Part shown: piece after piece, positions 19,701 to 29,661 of the stretch | Layout of the letters: every line of letters begins with the position of its first letter | How positions within the stretch are numbered: the first letter of the stretch is position 1 | From: Moesziomyces globuligerus | Lineage: Eukaryota > Basidiomycota > Ustilaginomycetes > Ustilaginales > Ustilaginaceae | NCBI GenBank assembly: GCA_030849465.1 | Contig: JARVLF010000015.1 | Span: 372,001-436,000, forward strand | Length of the DNA stretch: 64,000 nt | Direction of reading: 5' to 3' | Position numbers and translations under genes: made by a program | Notes under the pieces: generated by a model | What the model saw: only the letters and a program-made list of their open reading frames with translations | Database searches by the model: none | Told to the model about the DNA's origin: nothing

Positions 19701-22700
19701 ATCGCAGAGCTTCTCGCAACGATCGCGACGCCGTCCGAAGACCAGTGGAGCCGAGGCAGGTCTGGGCAGCGCGCGTTCGACCCTAGCCCCACAAGACGCT
19801 GGAGCTAACTCGGGCCCGCGCAGGGGTTCCGGTCCAGGTCGTGCATCCCTGGACGAGTCGGGTCGCTCAGGTAAGCCCATCTCTGACTCGCCCACCGATG
19901 CCGATTTCGAGATCCTCGCATCTTCCCATCGTCCCTCGACGCCTAGCAGGGACGCGTCGGCATCGAAGAGCTCGCGGGATGCAGGATTGGCTCCTCGCTC
20001 ATCGACGGCTTGGCTGCGGGAGAGCCCGGCACCGGGTCGTAGGCCGAGCGAAAGCAGCAGCGGAGCCATCACGCCCTCGTCTTCGCGCCTCGAGTCGCAA
20101 GGCGGAGCGGCTGCCCTCTTTGGCAACCCTGCGACGAGGCCTCGCACATCGTCTCTGCTTCCGTCCTTTGGCTTCAGTCGAAGTCGAACGGGTTCGTCTG
20201 CAGGCCTGGAGGGGACGGGAAAGAGCCCCGGCAGCTTCGGCGGGCCGAATCGCTCTGCCTCCGGCGGTCTTTGGCGTGACGGCGATGCTGCTGCTTCCGC
20301 ATCTCGCGGTGGTGCAGCTGACGGCGGCTTGCAGCTACAGGACAGCAACGGAGCGACGCGATCGCCCCGAGCTTCATCGAGCTCGCGACCGTCTTTCAGC
20401 AGGCAGCTCTCGTCCACGACAGGAGGACTCACAGAGACGGAGTCGGCGACATCGTCGGTCAAGCCCGAGAAGAAGTTCTCGCTGTCAGCCTTCTTGCCGT
20501 ACGATGACGAGGATGCTCCGGAATATGCCGAGAGGATCGCATCGACGGCGCCCAAGACCCAGCTCGCCGCCATCCTGGCCTCGAGCCCAGACGCTTTCTA
20601 CGCCGATGCGCTTCATCAGTTTATGACTCGCTTCTGGTTCAACGGTCTCCCGCTCGATATCTCGCTGCGAAAGCTGCTCATGGATCTGCACCTGCCCAAG
20701 GAGACGCAGCAGATCGACCGAGTGATGGAAGCGTTCGCAAAGCGCTACAACGCATGCAACGCGGGCCTCTTCGCCTCGGATGACCAGCCCTACATCTTGT
20801 CCTTCTCGCTGATGATGCTGCACACGGATGCCTTCAACAAGAACGCGAAGAACAAGATGACCAAGGTCGACTATCTGCGCAACACAGGCTCCAGCGGCGT
20901 GCCGACCGAGATCCTCGAGTACCTCTACGACAACCTCACCTTCACCCAATTTATCTACGTCGAGGACGAAGACGGTGGACGTCGACGTCCGTCGGAGGCG
21001 TCTGGCATCTCGGCAGTCGGACCGACGCTTTCGTCTTCGCTGGCGGCGCCAGGAGCTGCTGCAAACGCCCGCACCAAGATCGACCCCTACTACCTCATCA
21101 CGCAAGGCCGACTCGGCGAGCTGCGCCCGGATCTGGAGCACCTCATCCCCGAGGACACGCCGTTCGCCTACACGGGCACGTTGCCGGTGTTCGACATCGA
21201 CCGGCTCAACTCGGCCTTCCTGCATGCTCCCAGCATCGAGATCGTCACGACCAAGCCTCCGAGCGACCCGGCAGCGGCTGCAAACGCTGGCGCGGCGGCG
21301 GCGGCAGGCGAAGAGGAGGTCGTGTCGCTCAAGGTGACCAAGGTCGGCATCGTGAACCGCAAGGACGACGTCTCGGACGGCGGCAAGAAGGCCGCATCGC
21401 GAAAGTGGAAGACGAGCGGACTGCTGCTGACGGGCTCGCAGCTGCTGCTCTTCAAGGACGTCGTGTGGATCAACGCTCTCCAGTCCCAGATCCTGGATCA
21501 GGTGGGTCACTCGCTGCTGTGCAATGGCATCCCGACCGACGGCAACATGGCGCCCGAGGAGGTCGAAGGAGGCGTGGTCATCTCGCCCAGGATCACGTAC
21601 TTCCGCCCGGACGGCGTCATCTCGCTGGCGGATGCGGTGGCGGTCAAGGATCACTCGTACGGCAAGTACGACTTTGTCTTCCGACTGCTGGCTGCCAAGG
21701 GCCGTCAGTATCTGGTGCAGGCGCAGAGCGAGGACGACATGAACGACTGGATCCACAAGATCAACTTCTGCGCGAGCTTCCGCACGTGCAACATCAAGAT
21801 CCGCGGCCTCGATCTCGCGCCACGCGCCGGCTCCGGCTCTGGCCTGCAGGACGTCGATGGCGTGGATCCGAGTGAGAGCTCGAATGGACGCTCGGGTCGT
21901 GGGATGCCTCGGCGATCGTCGCTGTCAGACTCGGACCAGGCGTCCAGAGGCCTGGACCGGAACGGCAGCGGACGCTCGACGCCGGTGGCTGACGAGGCGG
22001 GAGACGGGTCGAGGGATACGTCGCTGCGGTTGAGCGTGGAGCCCCAGTCGCGCAACAGCGAGGCCGAGGGACCACCGCGTCCGGCGTCGTCGGCTTCCCA
22101 GCGGATGAGCCCGGCGTCGAGCGCGCTGCAGAAGCGGGTCAAGGCGCGGCGGGAGCTGATGCTGACCAAGATCGCCGAGACGGAGGTGCAGCTGGATCGG
22201 ACCGTGGCGCGGTTGGGCGAAGAGATCCGGCTGGCGCGGCACTTTGCGATCCTGACGCCGTTCCTCAAGTCGACGCGCGATCGGATCGAGCTGTCGGCGC
22301 TGCCGCTGGCGCAGCGCATCCGGAGCCTGCGGCTGGAAGTGGCCAAGGCCGAGTCGAGGTGCAAGATCCTGCGTCTGGATCTGACGGCGGGCGAGAGGGT
22401 GGCGAGGGCGCTGCTGCCGACGGCGTACCTGTCGACGTCGGCGCTTCGAGCGGCGAATCGGATGCCGTCGTCGCAGGTACGCACGCCGCAGCTGCTGGAG
22501 CTTGGGATGACCGAGTCGCAGGCTCAGTTTGAAGATCTATTTGGCACGGCGGGCAACGGAGCGGCGGGCTCGGAGGCGGGCGTGCTGGCAGGCAAAGTGA
22601 AGAAGCCAGCATCGCAGCAGCGGAACCAGATGAACCTCAACGCGGTGACGGAGCAGCCAGCGGACGAATCGCCGGTGATGGCGACGCGACGAGAGCTACC

Positions 22701-22920
22701 GGCCGAGGAGGAGCAGGAAAAGGAAAGTGTGGCGTCGCACTCGTCGTCGGCGGAGGACGAACGACGAGACAAGGGAGGGACCGACGAGGTGCCCGAGGAG
22801 TGGGATCTGAGCCAGGTAGCGAGACCGGGTACGAACAGGATCAGTCTGGTGGATCTGCCGTCGCCGGATGAACTCGAGGAAGCGACCGGGGGTCGATTCA
22901 GGTTCGGGCTCAAGGCCTAG
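16789..22920 (+). CDS. Large Sec7-PH guanine-nucleotide exchange factor for ARF GTPases (Syt1-like)
   Basis: Single-exon gene for 2043 residues. The first ~1240 residues are Ser/Ala/Arg-rich and mostly disordered, with a polyalanine run near residue 102 and a pentapeptide repeat at 851-875. The Sec7 domain spans roughly 1270-1390. It contains LPKETQQIDRVMEAFAKRY, in which the Glu of KET is the expected glutamic finger that displaces GDP-bound Mg, and FSLMMLHTDAFN. A PH domain follows, about 1516-1670, recognisable from SGLLLTGSQLLLFKD to DDMNDWIHKINF, but it is long because of an insert. A coiled coil lies at about 1778-1875. Sec7 followed by PH is the order in yeast Syt1/Yel1-type exchange factors that act at endosomes, Golgi or plasma membrane. 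The exact orthologue and target ARF are not determined. Confidence 0.88.
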   Translation: MVSDKVSPRASNSQREPQRGAEAIANFYGRYSTDQASLRAKNTESSLSSYAGSVRRSSSGTDFYSQAHSADDGVDEPSAAAGSSSAAASSKAPRVYTSFQAAAAAAAAAASSSRSSVNKKGSQSSLPSNSAASPSLHQSSTMSSPRISVSAHGDPAASSSGTNAGSDFASPSMTAKAAGFDVASANQYTPGSLAHTFPWLSSNPQSVANHAISRDRVLPPQSSTQIHTHVDSPPNVSQYSKGKGYGWNPNDEHSRPAPKSASKIRATPTTPRSEMRDTKDSIGRGLGFKSTSELDLPERMRSQRKAALAPPRLSQDPIAISIEDELLRTQSGAAKNDSAFARLGRAFRRKSKTGGDLKVDLNADTPPLPKTPRRVPSQMLSANQPDRLVSKPATASSLTADAVMQRPQRSMDISSRRTDLPPKDVHQHHVPNTPDAAGRKSISSRVKAADAARDSSDLLAAQADVRTASFDSHARPEGGPAPDQPLSSSKAGVQDTALATTAAGSRANGEATRPRDGSDSAHAGNLADRSTLTTSGSQIVTADGDAIPAQSSQAAPASAASQPGGRAATADDKRPMSMESNTSSAHRRSLVFLASAISMGAIATDSEQASSPLEAESGRATKDQADKPIDLGRGADASTGQSAADAPARSDAFARGDSNGAISTSSEHQAPPSMSTTVRSASSDRRRLEPKSAVRDDAVPSILSDFLSLDATMSAKDGKKRKAKEPAAPSSREAGSAAVTLKDSSNSALERTASANSDGRKSSYSTSPKSTRATKGVFMSPPAGPSMGGFVSPFYVAPLTSVDAGLANRATRPTGRRASASSRSTHSDDSKSVHSTTRRGSASLAVSTATQRDVSQRDAPQRDAPQRDAPQRDGPDTVPTSRAPEEPVTKPQELDTAEKARKVKSFGNLRASEVAGQSQEAMPRSSTSRLPSSAALTNAPAGHSHVTSTGDNGVAPSGAHAESSNDSNLSRSQSFSQRSRRRPKTSGAEAGLGSARSTLAPQDAGANSGPRRGSGPGRASLDESGRSGKPISDSPTDADFEILASSHRPSTPSRDASASKSSRDAGLAPRSSTAWLRESPAPGRRPSESSSGAITPSSSRLESQGGAAALFGNPATRPRTSSLLPSFGFSRSRTGSSAGLEGTGKSPGSFGGPNRSASGGLWRDGDAAASASRGGAADGGLQLQDSNGATRSPRASSSSRPSFSRQLSSTTGGLTETESATSSVKPEKKFSLSAFLPYDDEDAPEYAERIASTAPKTQLAAILASSPDAFYADALHQFMTRFWFNGLPLDISLRKLLMDLHLPKETQQIDRVMEAFAKRYNACNAGLFASDDQPYILSFSLMMLHTDAFNKNAKNKMTKVDYLRNTGSSGVPTEILEYLYDNLTFTQFIYVEDEDGGRRRPSEASGISAVGPTLSSSLAAPGAAANARTKIDPYYLITQGRLGELRPDLEHLIPEDTPFAYTGTLPVFDIDRLNSAFLHAPSIEIVTTKPPSDPAAAANAGAAAAAGEEEVVSLKVTKVGIVNRKDDVSDGGKKAASRKWKTSGLLLTGSQLLLFKDVVWINALQSQILDQVGHSLLCNGIPTDGNMAPEEVEGGVVISPRITYFRPDGVISLADAVAVKDHSYGKYDFVFRLLAAKGRQYLVQAQSEDDMNDWIHKINFCASFRTCNIKIRGLDLAPRAGSGSGLQDVDGVDPSESSNGRSGRGMPRRSSLSDSDQASRGLDRNGSGRSTPVADEAGDGSRDTSLRLSVEPQSRNSEAEGPPRPASSASQRMSPASSALQKRVKARRELMLTKIAETEVQLDRTVARLGEEIRLARHFAILTPFLKSTRDRIELSALPLAQRIRSLRLEVAKAESRCKILRLDLTAGERVARALLPTAYLSTSALRAANRMPSSQVRTPQLLELGMTESQAQFEDLFGTAGNGAAGSEAGVLAGKVKKPASQQRNQMNLNAVTEQPADESPVMATRRELPAEEEQEKESVASHSSSAEDERRDKGGTDEVPEEWDLSQVARPGTNRISLVDLPSPDELEEATGGRFRFGLKA
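19339..19413 (+). repeat. Five tandem 15-bp units inside the Sec7-PH gene
   Basis: Each unit begins CAGCGAGACG and is codon-aligned. They encode QRDVS, QRDAP three times, then QRDGP (residues 851-875) in the disordered region. Near-perfect copies point to recent expansion. Confidence 0.9.
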
Positions 22921-24593
22921 TGAACACCAAAGAGGGAACGGCTCGGAAGATGGTGCATGCGGTGTCAGAATGTCATTGCTTATACTAGGTATGCGTGCGT
23001 GTCTGCAAGCGTGGGTGAAGGGAGGTGTCAAGTGAGGTTGGGAGCTGGAGAATGGACAGGAAGACGAGACACAGGTCCACGCGGCCGAGTGGGTGCTCAG
23101 GGCAGGTCCGAGATAGGATGCCGGCCGAAGGTGGAGCTCTCTCGTCATGCGACATGTGCATTGGGGAGCGGAGGTGGTGCGGGGTAAAGCGGAGCTGGAT
23201 GGCATATGGGGAGGAGAGCATGCGGGGTTGAGAAGAACACGGCCAGCCACGCGGTGAGCTTTCTCGTGCGAGTAGATGCGTCGAAGGCGAGGCTCACGCA
23301 CGAAAGTCAAGCTGGCGCCTGCCGCGATCCGGGCGAGTCGGCTAGCTTCCCTCTGCGCACGCCCCATCCAGCGCCGGCAAAGACGGCCAAGTCTACTCCC
23401 GTCTTGAACATCACGAGTCGACGCCAAGGTGGACCAGATCGAACCAGTTTGGATGGTGTATGAGGGGCGATGCTGGGCGTGGTTGGTGCGCGCATATGCC
23501 AGTGTCTGCTGTGAGTCCTGACGGCGGCGAGGGGAAATTTGAATGTGAAAGCGCACAAAGAGCCAAAGGCTCGCAAGCGCGACGCAGATTGTGAGCGGTG
23601 TGGAGAAAGCACGCAGGGACACGCCGATCGTGTGGGTCGCGAGGCAGCAGAGCCACAGCGGAGCCACGCTTCCGGGTAGCAACGCGGCGTGATTAACCGG
23701 TGCCAACGCCTCGTCAGATTAAGCCGAATCCAGAAATGGCATGCTGCATTTTTCACGCCTGCTCGCCTCATCCCCGGATGGCCCTTTCAAACGGGCGCTT
23801 ATGACGGCGAGTGCGGGGGCAGAGGAGGGCGACAGTCTGGGGTTCGGCTGCCGTTGCTCGCCTCGATTCCATCTGCATCCCCCTCGCCCCCAGCGTGGAT
23901 GCTCGCGGCTTCGCACAGACCCCACTTGGTAGTCGAAGCACGACCAACGCCACGAATGCTCTCTCGCTCATGGTGCATAGTACATCCAAGCGGACTGAGG
24001 CAGCTGCGTCAGAACAAGTGCAGGCGTGAGGTTCAGCGCGGAGCAAAAAAGAATGAAGCGCCCGCTTCTGGAGAGTGCGAGTGAGCTGAGGGCTTCCGGC
24101 AGTCGAGGTCGGATCGAGGCCGAGGCCGGATGCAGGCGCGATCCAACTCCACTTTGGCAGCAGCAGCAGCAGCGCGCTTTCATCGGCTTCAGCCTCGGCG
24201 CGCTAGTGCCAGCCAGCCTCGCTGCACCAGCGCACCAGCGCACATCGCAGTCAGCCGCACCGGCCACAAGTCCGCAGCGGCCTAACCGGACGGCTCTTCC
24301 AACGGCTCCCCGGCCAGTACAGTCTGCGTCGAGGATCGAGCCAGCCGGCCCCCCAACCGCTCGCCGCCATTGCATTCATATACCTCGCCATCCTCGCTTG
24401 CTTCCGACCAAGCATCCCCTTCCGCATCCCGCACCCTTTCGGATTCACTTGATCCTCCCTTTCCTTTCTTCGCGCACCCATCCATCACCACGAATCGCAA
24501 CCCGCACCGTCTGCGACTCACCTCCCGCCGTCCCAGCTTCCCACCCGTCTCGATCCCCATAGCCGCACTCCACGGCAAAAAAAACCATCCACC
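22921..24593. other. Gene-free region upstream of the beta-oxidation enzyme
   Basis: About 1.7 kb. No frame here has a recognisable domain; the longest open frames are continuations of antisense frames or of low complexity. A CAG run (24160-24172) and a CT-rich leader from about 24370 to the ATG at 24594 are visible. Confidence 0.5.
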
Positions 24594-27426
24594 ATGTCCG
24601 CAGACTTCCCCTCCACGGAGAACGGCAAGATCTCGTTCAAGGGCCGCGTCGTCGTCGTCACCGGCGCCGGCAACGGTCTCGGTAGGGCGTAAGTGCACTT
24701 GTCCAACTCACACCACTCGCAGCTACAAATCCACCTGAAGACTGACTCTTGAGCTTCCTCATCCACATCCCCACAGATACGCGCTCTTCTTCGGTTCGCG
24801 CGGCGCCAAGGTCCTCGTCAACGATCTTGGCCCTTCGGCCAAGGACAAGAGCAAGAAGGCCGCCGATGTCGTCGTAGAGGAGATCACCAGCGCAGGCGGC
24901 GAGGCCATCGCAAACTACAACTCCAACACCGAGGGCGACAAGATCATTCAGCAGGTCGTCGACAAGTGGGGCCGCGTCGACGTGCTCATCAACAACGCCG
25001 GCATCCTCCGCGACAAGTCCTTCAAGGCCATGTCCGACAAGGAGTGGGACCAGATCACCGACGTCCACATCACCGGCTCCTACGCCTGCGCCAAGGCCGC
25101 GTGGCCCCACATGCGCAAGCAGAAGTACGGCCGCATCATCAACACCTCGTCCGCCGCCGGCATCTACGGCAACTTCGGCCAGGCCAACTACTCGGCCGCC
25201 AAGCACGCCATGATCGGCTTCGGCAAGACCCTCGCCATCGAGGGCGCAAAGTACAACATCATCTCCAACATCCTCGCCCCCGTCGCAGCCAGTCAGCTCA
25301 CCGCCACCGTCATGCCCCCCGAGATGCTCGAGAACCTCACGCCCGACTACGTCGTCCCCATCGTCGCCTACCTCGTCTCTGCAGAGAACAAGGACGTCTC
25401 GGGCCACGTCTTCGAGTGCGGCGCCGGCTTCTTTGCCCAGGTCCGCCGCGAGCGCAGCCGCGGCGTCGTATTCAAGACCGACGACTCGTTCACCCCCGCC
25501 GCCGTCCGCGCCAAGATCGACGAGATCCTCGACTTTGACGAGAAGCCCGAGTACCCCTTCAAGATCACCGACGCCAACCACCTCGAGTTCCTCGAGCGCG
25601 CAAAGGAGGCCAAGGCCAACGACCAGGGCGACGAGCCCGTCCGCTTCGACGGCAAGACCGTCCTCGTCACCGGTGCCGGTGCCGGTCTCGGCCGCGCCTA
25701 CGCCCACATGTTCGGCAAGCTCGGCGCCAACGTCGTCGTCAACGACTTCCTCGAGAAGAACGCCGCTGCCGTCGTCGACGAGATCAAGAAGGCGGGCGGC
25801 AAGGCGGCCCCGGCCGTCGGCTCGGTCGAGGACGGCGAGAAGATCGTCAAGGCGGCCACCGACGCCTTCGGCTCGCTCCACGTCATTATCAACAACGCCG
25901 GCATCCTGCGCGACAAGTCGTTCGCCGCCATGTCGGACCAGGAGTGGCACGCCGTCGTCAACACGCATCTGCGCGGCACCTACAGCGTCTGCCACGCTGC
26001 CTGGCCCATCTTCCAGCAGCAGAAGTACGGCCGCATCGTCAACACCACCTCGGCCGTCGGCATCTACGGCAACTTTGGCCAGGCCAACTACTCGACCGCC
26101 AAGGCCGGCATCGTCGGCTTCACCAACACGCTCGGCATCGAGGGCAAGAAGTACAACATCCTCGCCAACACCATTGCCCCCAACGCCGGCACCGCCATGA
26201 CCGCCACCATCTGGCCCCAGGAGATGGTCGACGCCTTCAAGCCCGACTACGTCGCGCCCATGGTCGGCTACCTCGCGAGCGAGGCCAACGACGACCTCAC
26301 CTCGAGCCTCTTTGAGGTCTCGGGCGGCTGGGTCGCTGCCGTGCGTTGGCAGCGCGCCGGCGGTCACTCGTTCAGCCACGGCAAGGCTCCTACGCCCGAG
26401 AAGATTGCCAAGAAGTGGGCCAAGATCGTCGACTACGAGACCAACCCCTCGTGGCCCACCAGCCCGAGCGACTCGCTCGGCGACATCATCTCCAACTTTG
26501 GTCAGGCGGCCGAGGACGACGACGAGGACGACGACGAGGCGGGTGCCGGTGGCGACTACAGCGACCCCGAGGACCCCGAGATCGTGCAGAAGGCCAAGAA
26601 GGAGCCCATCGACGACTCGGAGTTCGCCTACGGCGAGCGCGACGTCATCCTGTACAACCTCGGCGTGGGTGCGACCGAAAAGGACCTCGACCTCGTCTTT
26701 GAGCAGGACGACGACTTCCGTGCCGTGCCTACGTTTGGCGTCATCCCCCAGTTCATGGCGAGCGGCGGCATCCCGCTCGACTGGCTGCCCAACTTCAGCC
26801 CGATGATGCTGCTGCACGGCGAGCAGTACCTGGCGATCAAGAAGCCCATCCCCACGAGCGCCACGCTGGTCAACAAGCCCAAGCTGATGGAGGTGCTGGA
26901 CAAGGGCAAGGCGGCGGCGGTGACGTCGGTCGTGCACACGTTTGACAAGTCGAGCGGCGACCTCGTCTTTGAGAGCCAGAGCACCGTCTTCATCCGCGGC
27001 TCGGGTGGCTTTGGCGGCAAGAAGTCCGGCAAGGACCGCGGCGCGGCGTCGGCGGCCAACAAGCCGCCCTCGCGCAAGGCGGACAAGGTGGTGACCGAGA
27101 AGACGACGGATGCGCAGGCGGCGCTCTACCGTCTGTCGGGCGACTACAATCCGCTGCACATCGACCCCAGCTTCGCCCAGATCGGCGGCTTCGACAAGCC
27201 CATCCTGCACGGTCTCTGCTCGTTCGGCATTTCGGGCAAGCACATCTTCCGCGAGTACGGCGCGTACAAGGACATCAAGGTGCGCTTCACGGGCCACGTC
27301 TTCCCCGGCGAGACGCTCGAGACCAGCATGTGGAAGGAGGGCAACAAGGTCATCTTCACCACGCGCGTCGTCGAGCGCGACACCCAGGCCCTCGGTGCTG
27401 CCGCCGTCACGCTCGCTGACGAGTGA
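24594..27426 (+). CDS. FOX2: Peroxisomal-type multifunctional enzyme of beta-oxidation (Fox2/MFE-2): two SDR domains plus 2-enoyl-CoA hydratase 2
   Basis: Catalyses hydration of 2-enoyl-CoA and NAD-dependent dehydrogenation of the (3R)-hydroxyacyl-CoA in fatty-acid breakdown. Exons are 24594-24688 and 24777-27426 (914 residues); the intron is GTAAGT...CACAG and sits inside the first TGAGNGLGRAYA nucleotide-binding motif. The first SDR domain covers about residues 10-300, with NNAG and catalytic YSAAK. The second covers about 325-600, with TGAGAGLGRAYA, NNAG and YSTAK. The C-terminal hotdog hydratase 2 domain, about 650-914, has LSGDYNPLHIDPSFA and the active-site Asp/His. There is no SCP2 domain, as usual in fungi. 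The protein ends VTLADE, without a PTS1 tripeptide, and no PTS2 is seen at the front. U. maydis has a characterised gene of this type (mfe2), important for full virulence. Codon use is strongly biased. Confidence 0.95.
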
Positions 27427-27939
27427 AGCAGGGGAGAAGCTCAAATTGATATCGTGTTCCCGTCCGCTGCCTGGAAATTTCATGACCATGTTTGATCTGC
27501 TTAGCGTGGCGAGTGGCTGAAATTAAGTACCTTTGCGGTCGTCGCATTCGGAGTTGCGCACGCACGGGTGGGTGTGATTGTGACCGTCACCGCATTCAGA
27601 GGAGGCGTGCCAAGATCACATGGCTGAATGGCTCGCCATTGCGAGAGTGGGTGGGGACAATGGCGGCTGCATGAGGGTGGGATGGGTAGGCGCCACACCC
27701 GCACGGTGCGGCCCGCGTCGCTGCAGGAGGCGGTTGGTTGGTTGAGAATTCTGACACCGCACGGTTCTCTTGAGCAAACGCGTCTCGAGGCGAGGCGCCC
27801 AACAGTGCGCGGCCGAGGTGTGCGTCTTCTGCGCTGGCATCGCAGCTTGTCTGTTCACCACACGTCGTCAGCATCCAAGAGGCCCGAGCGAAGTCGTGTC
27901 ACACTCTCGCCTTCATCAGCAGGCTGGCTGCCACCCCCC
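27427..27939. other. Intergenic region between MFE-2 and the CDF transporter
   Basis: Open in frame with the downstream gene in part, but without conserved sequence. It is treated as 3' flank of one gene and promoter/leader of the next. Confidence 0.5.
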
Positions 27940-29661
27940 ATGCGCCTTCCAGCACGCACTCGTACGCTTCTCTCCACAACCACCCGTCTCCCCACCGGCG
28001 CGCGCTTCAAGAGCACGCACCATCCCACACATCAGCCATCGGTCTCCAAGTCGCCCGTGCTGCCTAAGCCGTCGCACATCGCCTCGACGCTGCCCTCGGA
28101 AGACGTGCGTGCGTCGCCTGCTCATCCGCAGCCTCCTCCGCACCAGGGTCCTCCCCGACTCGTGCGCTACGAGCTCGACCGCCACGCTCACCAGCAGCCG
28201 CTCTCGCTGTATCCCTCGTCCTTCTCGCACGCTTCGTATCCGGACCCGGCATCGTACCGCGCCCACCTCTCCACCCGCCGCGCGCCAGCCAGCCTCTTTG
28301 GCCTCTTCCCCAGCACCAGCATCACCGCAGCTAGCCTCAAGGCCAGCTCTGACCCGCACGCTTACCAGGCCGGGCCTACCATCCAAACCAGCGTCTCCAC
28401 GCCCACCCACGCCGCTCCCGCACCACTCGGTCTAGAGACGTCGAAGCAAGCGACAGCCATGACCGCCTCCACCTCGTCGATCGTCGATGCTGCCAAGGCG
28501 GGCGAAGCCGAGCTGCACCAGCGCAGGAAGGGCGCCGAGCCCACCGCCGCGGCGTCGGCCAAGCCGCACGCGCACTCGCACTCGCATGCGCACGGCCACC
28601 ACGGCCACGACCACGGCTCGCCCGAGGAGGCCGACAAGCTGCTCGCCGCGCTCAAGGGCAAGGGCGACCGCGGCTCGAACATCACGCTCGCCGGCCTCGT
28701 CTCCAACATCGGCCTGTGCGGCGCCAAGGGCGTCGCCGGCGTCTACCTCAACTCGGCGGCGCTGCTGGCCGATGCGGCGCACTCGCTCTCGGACATGTTT
28801 GCCGACCTCGTCACGCTCTTCTGCTGGAAGATGTCGCAGAAGCCGCCGTCGGCGTCGCATCCGCTCGGCTACGGCAAGTACGAGACGATGGGCTCGCTCG
28901 GCGTGAGTCTGGTGCTGGTCGCTGGCGCCGTGGGCATCGGCTTCCACTCGTACGGCCTGCTGCTCGAGGCGCTGCAGCCTACGCTCCAGCATGCGCCCGC
29001 GGCCATCCAGGCGCTGGGACATTTCACCGGCTCGATCGCTTCGGCGGGTGGGCTGCTGCACGACCACCACGACCACGCGGTCGGGCACGGCGAGGCGGGC
29101 GGCGTGCTGGATCCCAACGCCATGTGGTTTGCGCTGCTCTCGATCGCCGTCAAGGAGTGGCTCTACCACGCAACGCTCAAGATCGCGCGCGAGGAGAACT
29201 CGTCTGTGCTCGAAGCGAATGCGCTGCATCATCGCTCCGACTCGCTTTCGTCTGCCGTGACGTTTTTGGCGATCGGTGGATCGTGGCTTGGATTCCCCGT
29301 GCTCGATCCGCTGGGTGGCTTGTTGGTGGCGGGTTTGATTGGCAAGCAGGGTGCGGATCTGTTGATCGGAGCGCTGGGTGAGTTGTCGGACCGAGGCGTC
29401 GAGCCCGAGGTGCTCCAGACGTTTGACCGCGCGATCCTGGGCGTGCAGGAGGCCAATCCGTTGCTGTTGGGTTGGAAGGAGCTCAGGGCGGTCAAGTCGG
29501 GCGTGAGTACGTTTGCAGATGTCACGCTGCAGCTGCCCAACGACGCTACGCTCCAGCAGGCGAGCAAGATCGAGGCCGCCGTCCGAAAGGCCATCACCGA
29601 GGCCATCAAGGGCGTGAAGGAGGTCCGAGTCAGACTCGTCACCGTAGACGCCCAGAATTAG
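27940..29661 (+). CDS. Mitochondrial cation-diffusion-facilitator metal transporter (MMT1/MMT2-like)
   Basis: Single exon, 573 residues from ATG 27940, chosen because it opens with an Arg/Ser/Thr-rich presequence (MRLPARTRTLLSTTTRLPTG) typical of mitochondrial import. Yeast MMT1/MMT2 and animal SLC30A9 are the closest kind of CDF, exporting iron or zinc from mitochondria. The metal-site motifs are present: HSLSD in membrane helix 2 (about residue 283) and HHRSDSLSS in helix 5 (about 428). PLGYGKYE follows helix 3. A His-rich stretch (HAHSHSHAHGHHGHDHG, about 209-226) precedes the membrane part, and a second short one (HDHHDHAVGHG) lies before helix 4. The C-terminal cytoplasmic-type domain has VTLQLPNDATLQQA. 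Family is secure; metal specificity and organelle are inferred. Confidence 0.88.
   Translation: MRLPARTRTLLSTTTRLPTGARFKSTHHPTHQPSVSKSPVLPKPSHIASTLPSEDVRASPAHPQPPPHQGPPRLVRYELDRHAHQQPLSLYPSSFSHASYPDPASYRAHLSTRRAPASLFGLFPSTSITAASLKASSDPHAYQAGPTIQTSVSTPTHAAPAPLGLETSKQATAMTASTSSIVDAAKAGEAELHQRRKGAEPTAAASAKPHAHSHSHAHGHHGHDHGSPEEADKLLAALKGKGDRGSNITLAGLVSNIGLCGAKGVAGVYLNSAALLADAAHSLSDMFADLVTLFCWKMSQKPPSASHPLGYGKYETMGSLGVSLVLVAGAVGIGFHSYGLLLEALQPTLQHAPAAIQALGHFTGSIASAGGLLHDHHDHAVGHGEAGGVLDPNAMWFALLSIAVKEWLYHATLKIAREENSSVLEANALHHRSDSLSSAVTFLAIGGSWLGFPVLDPLGGLLVAGLIGKQGADLLIGALGELSDRGVEPEVLQTFDRAILGVQEANPLLLGWKELRAVKSGVSTFADVTLQLPNDATLQQASKIEAAVRKAITEAIKGVKEVRVRLVTVDAQN

Noticed and set aside
22696..23706. 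A 336-codon minus-strand frame at the end of the Sec7-PH gene
   Set aside because: Partly antisense to coding sequence; no domain, Ser/Arg/Pro-rich composition, no plausible start context.
27393..27430. Possible short alternative intron (GTGCTG...GCAG) that could restore a PTS1 in the beta-oxidation enzyme
   Set aside because: Only 38 bases, poor donor, and the resulting tail does not end in a PTS1 tripeptide.
24658..27489. A 943-codon open frame antisense to the multifunctional enzyme
   Set aside because: It mirrors the sense gene. Extreme codon bias (no TTA, CTA or TCA in sense) leaves the antisense frame open; its translation is Val/Asp/Gly/Leu-rich without domains.
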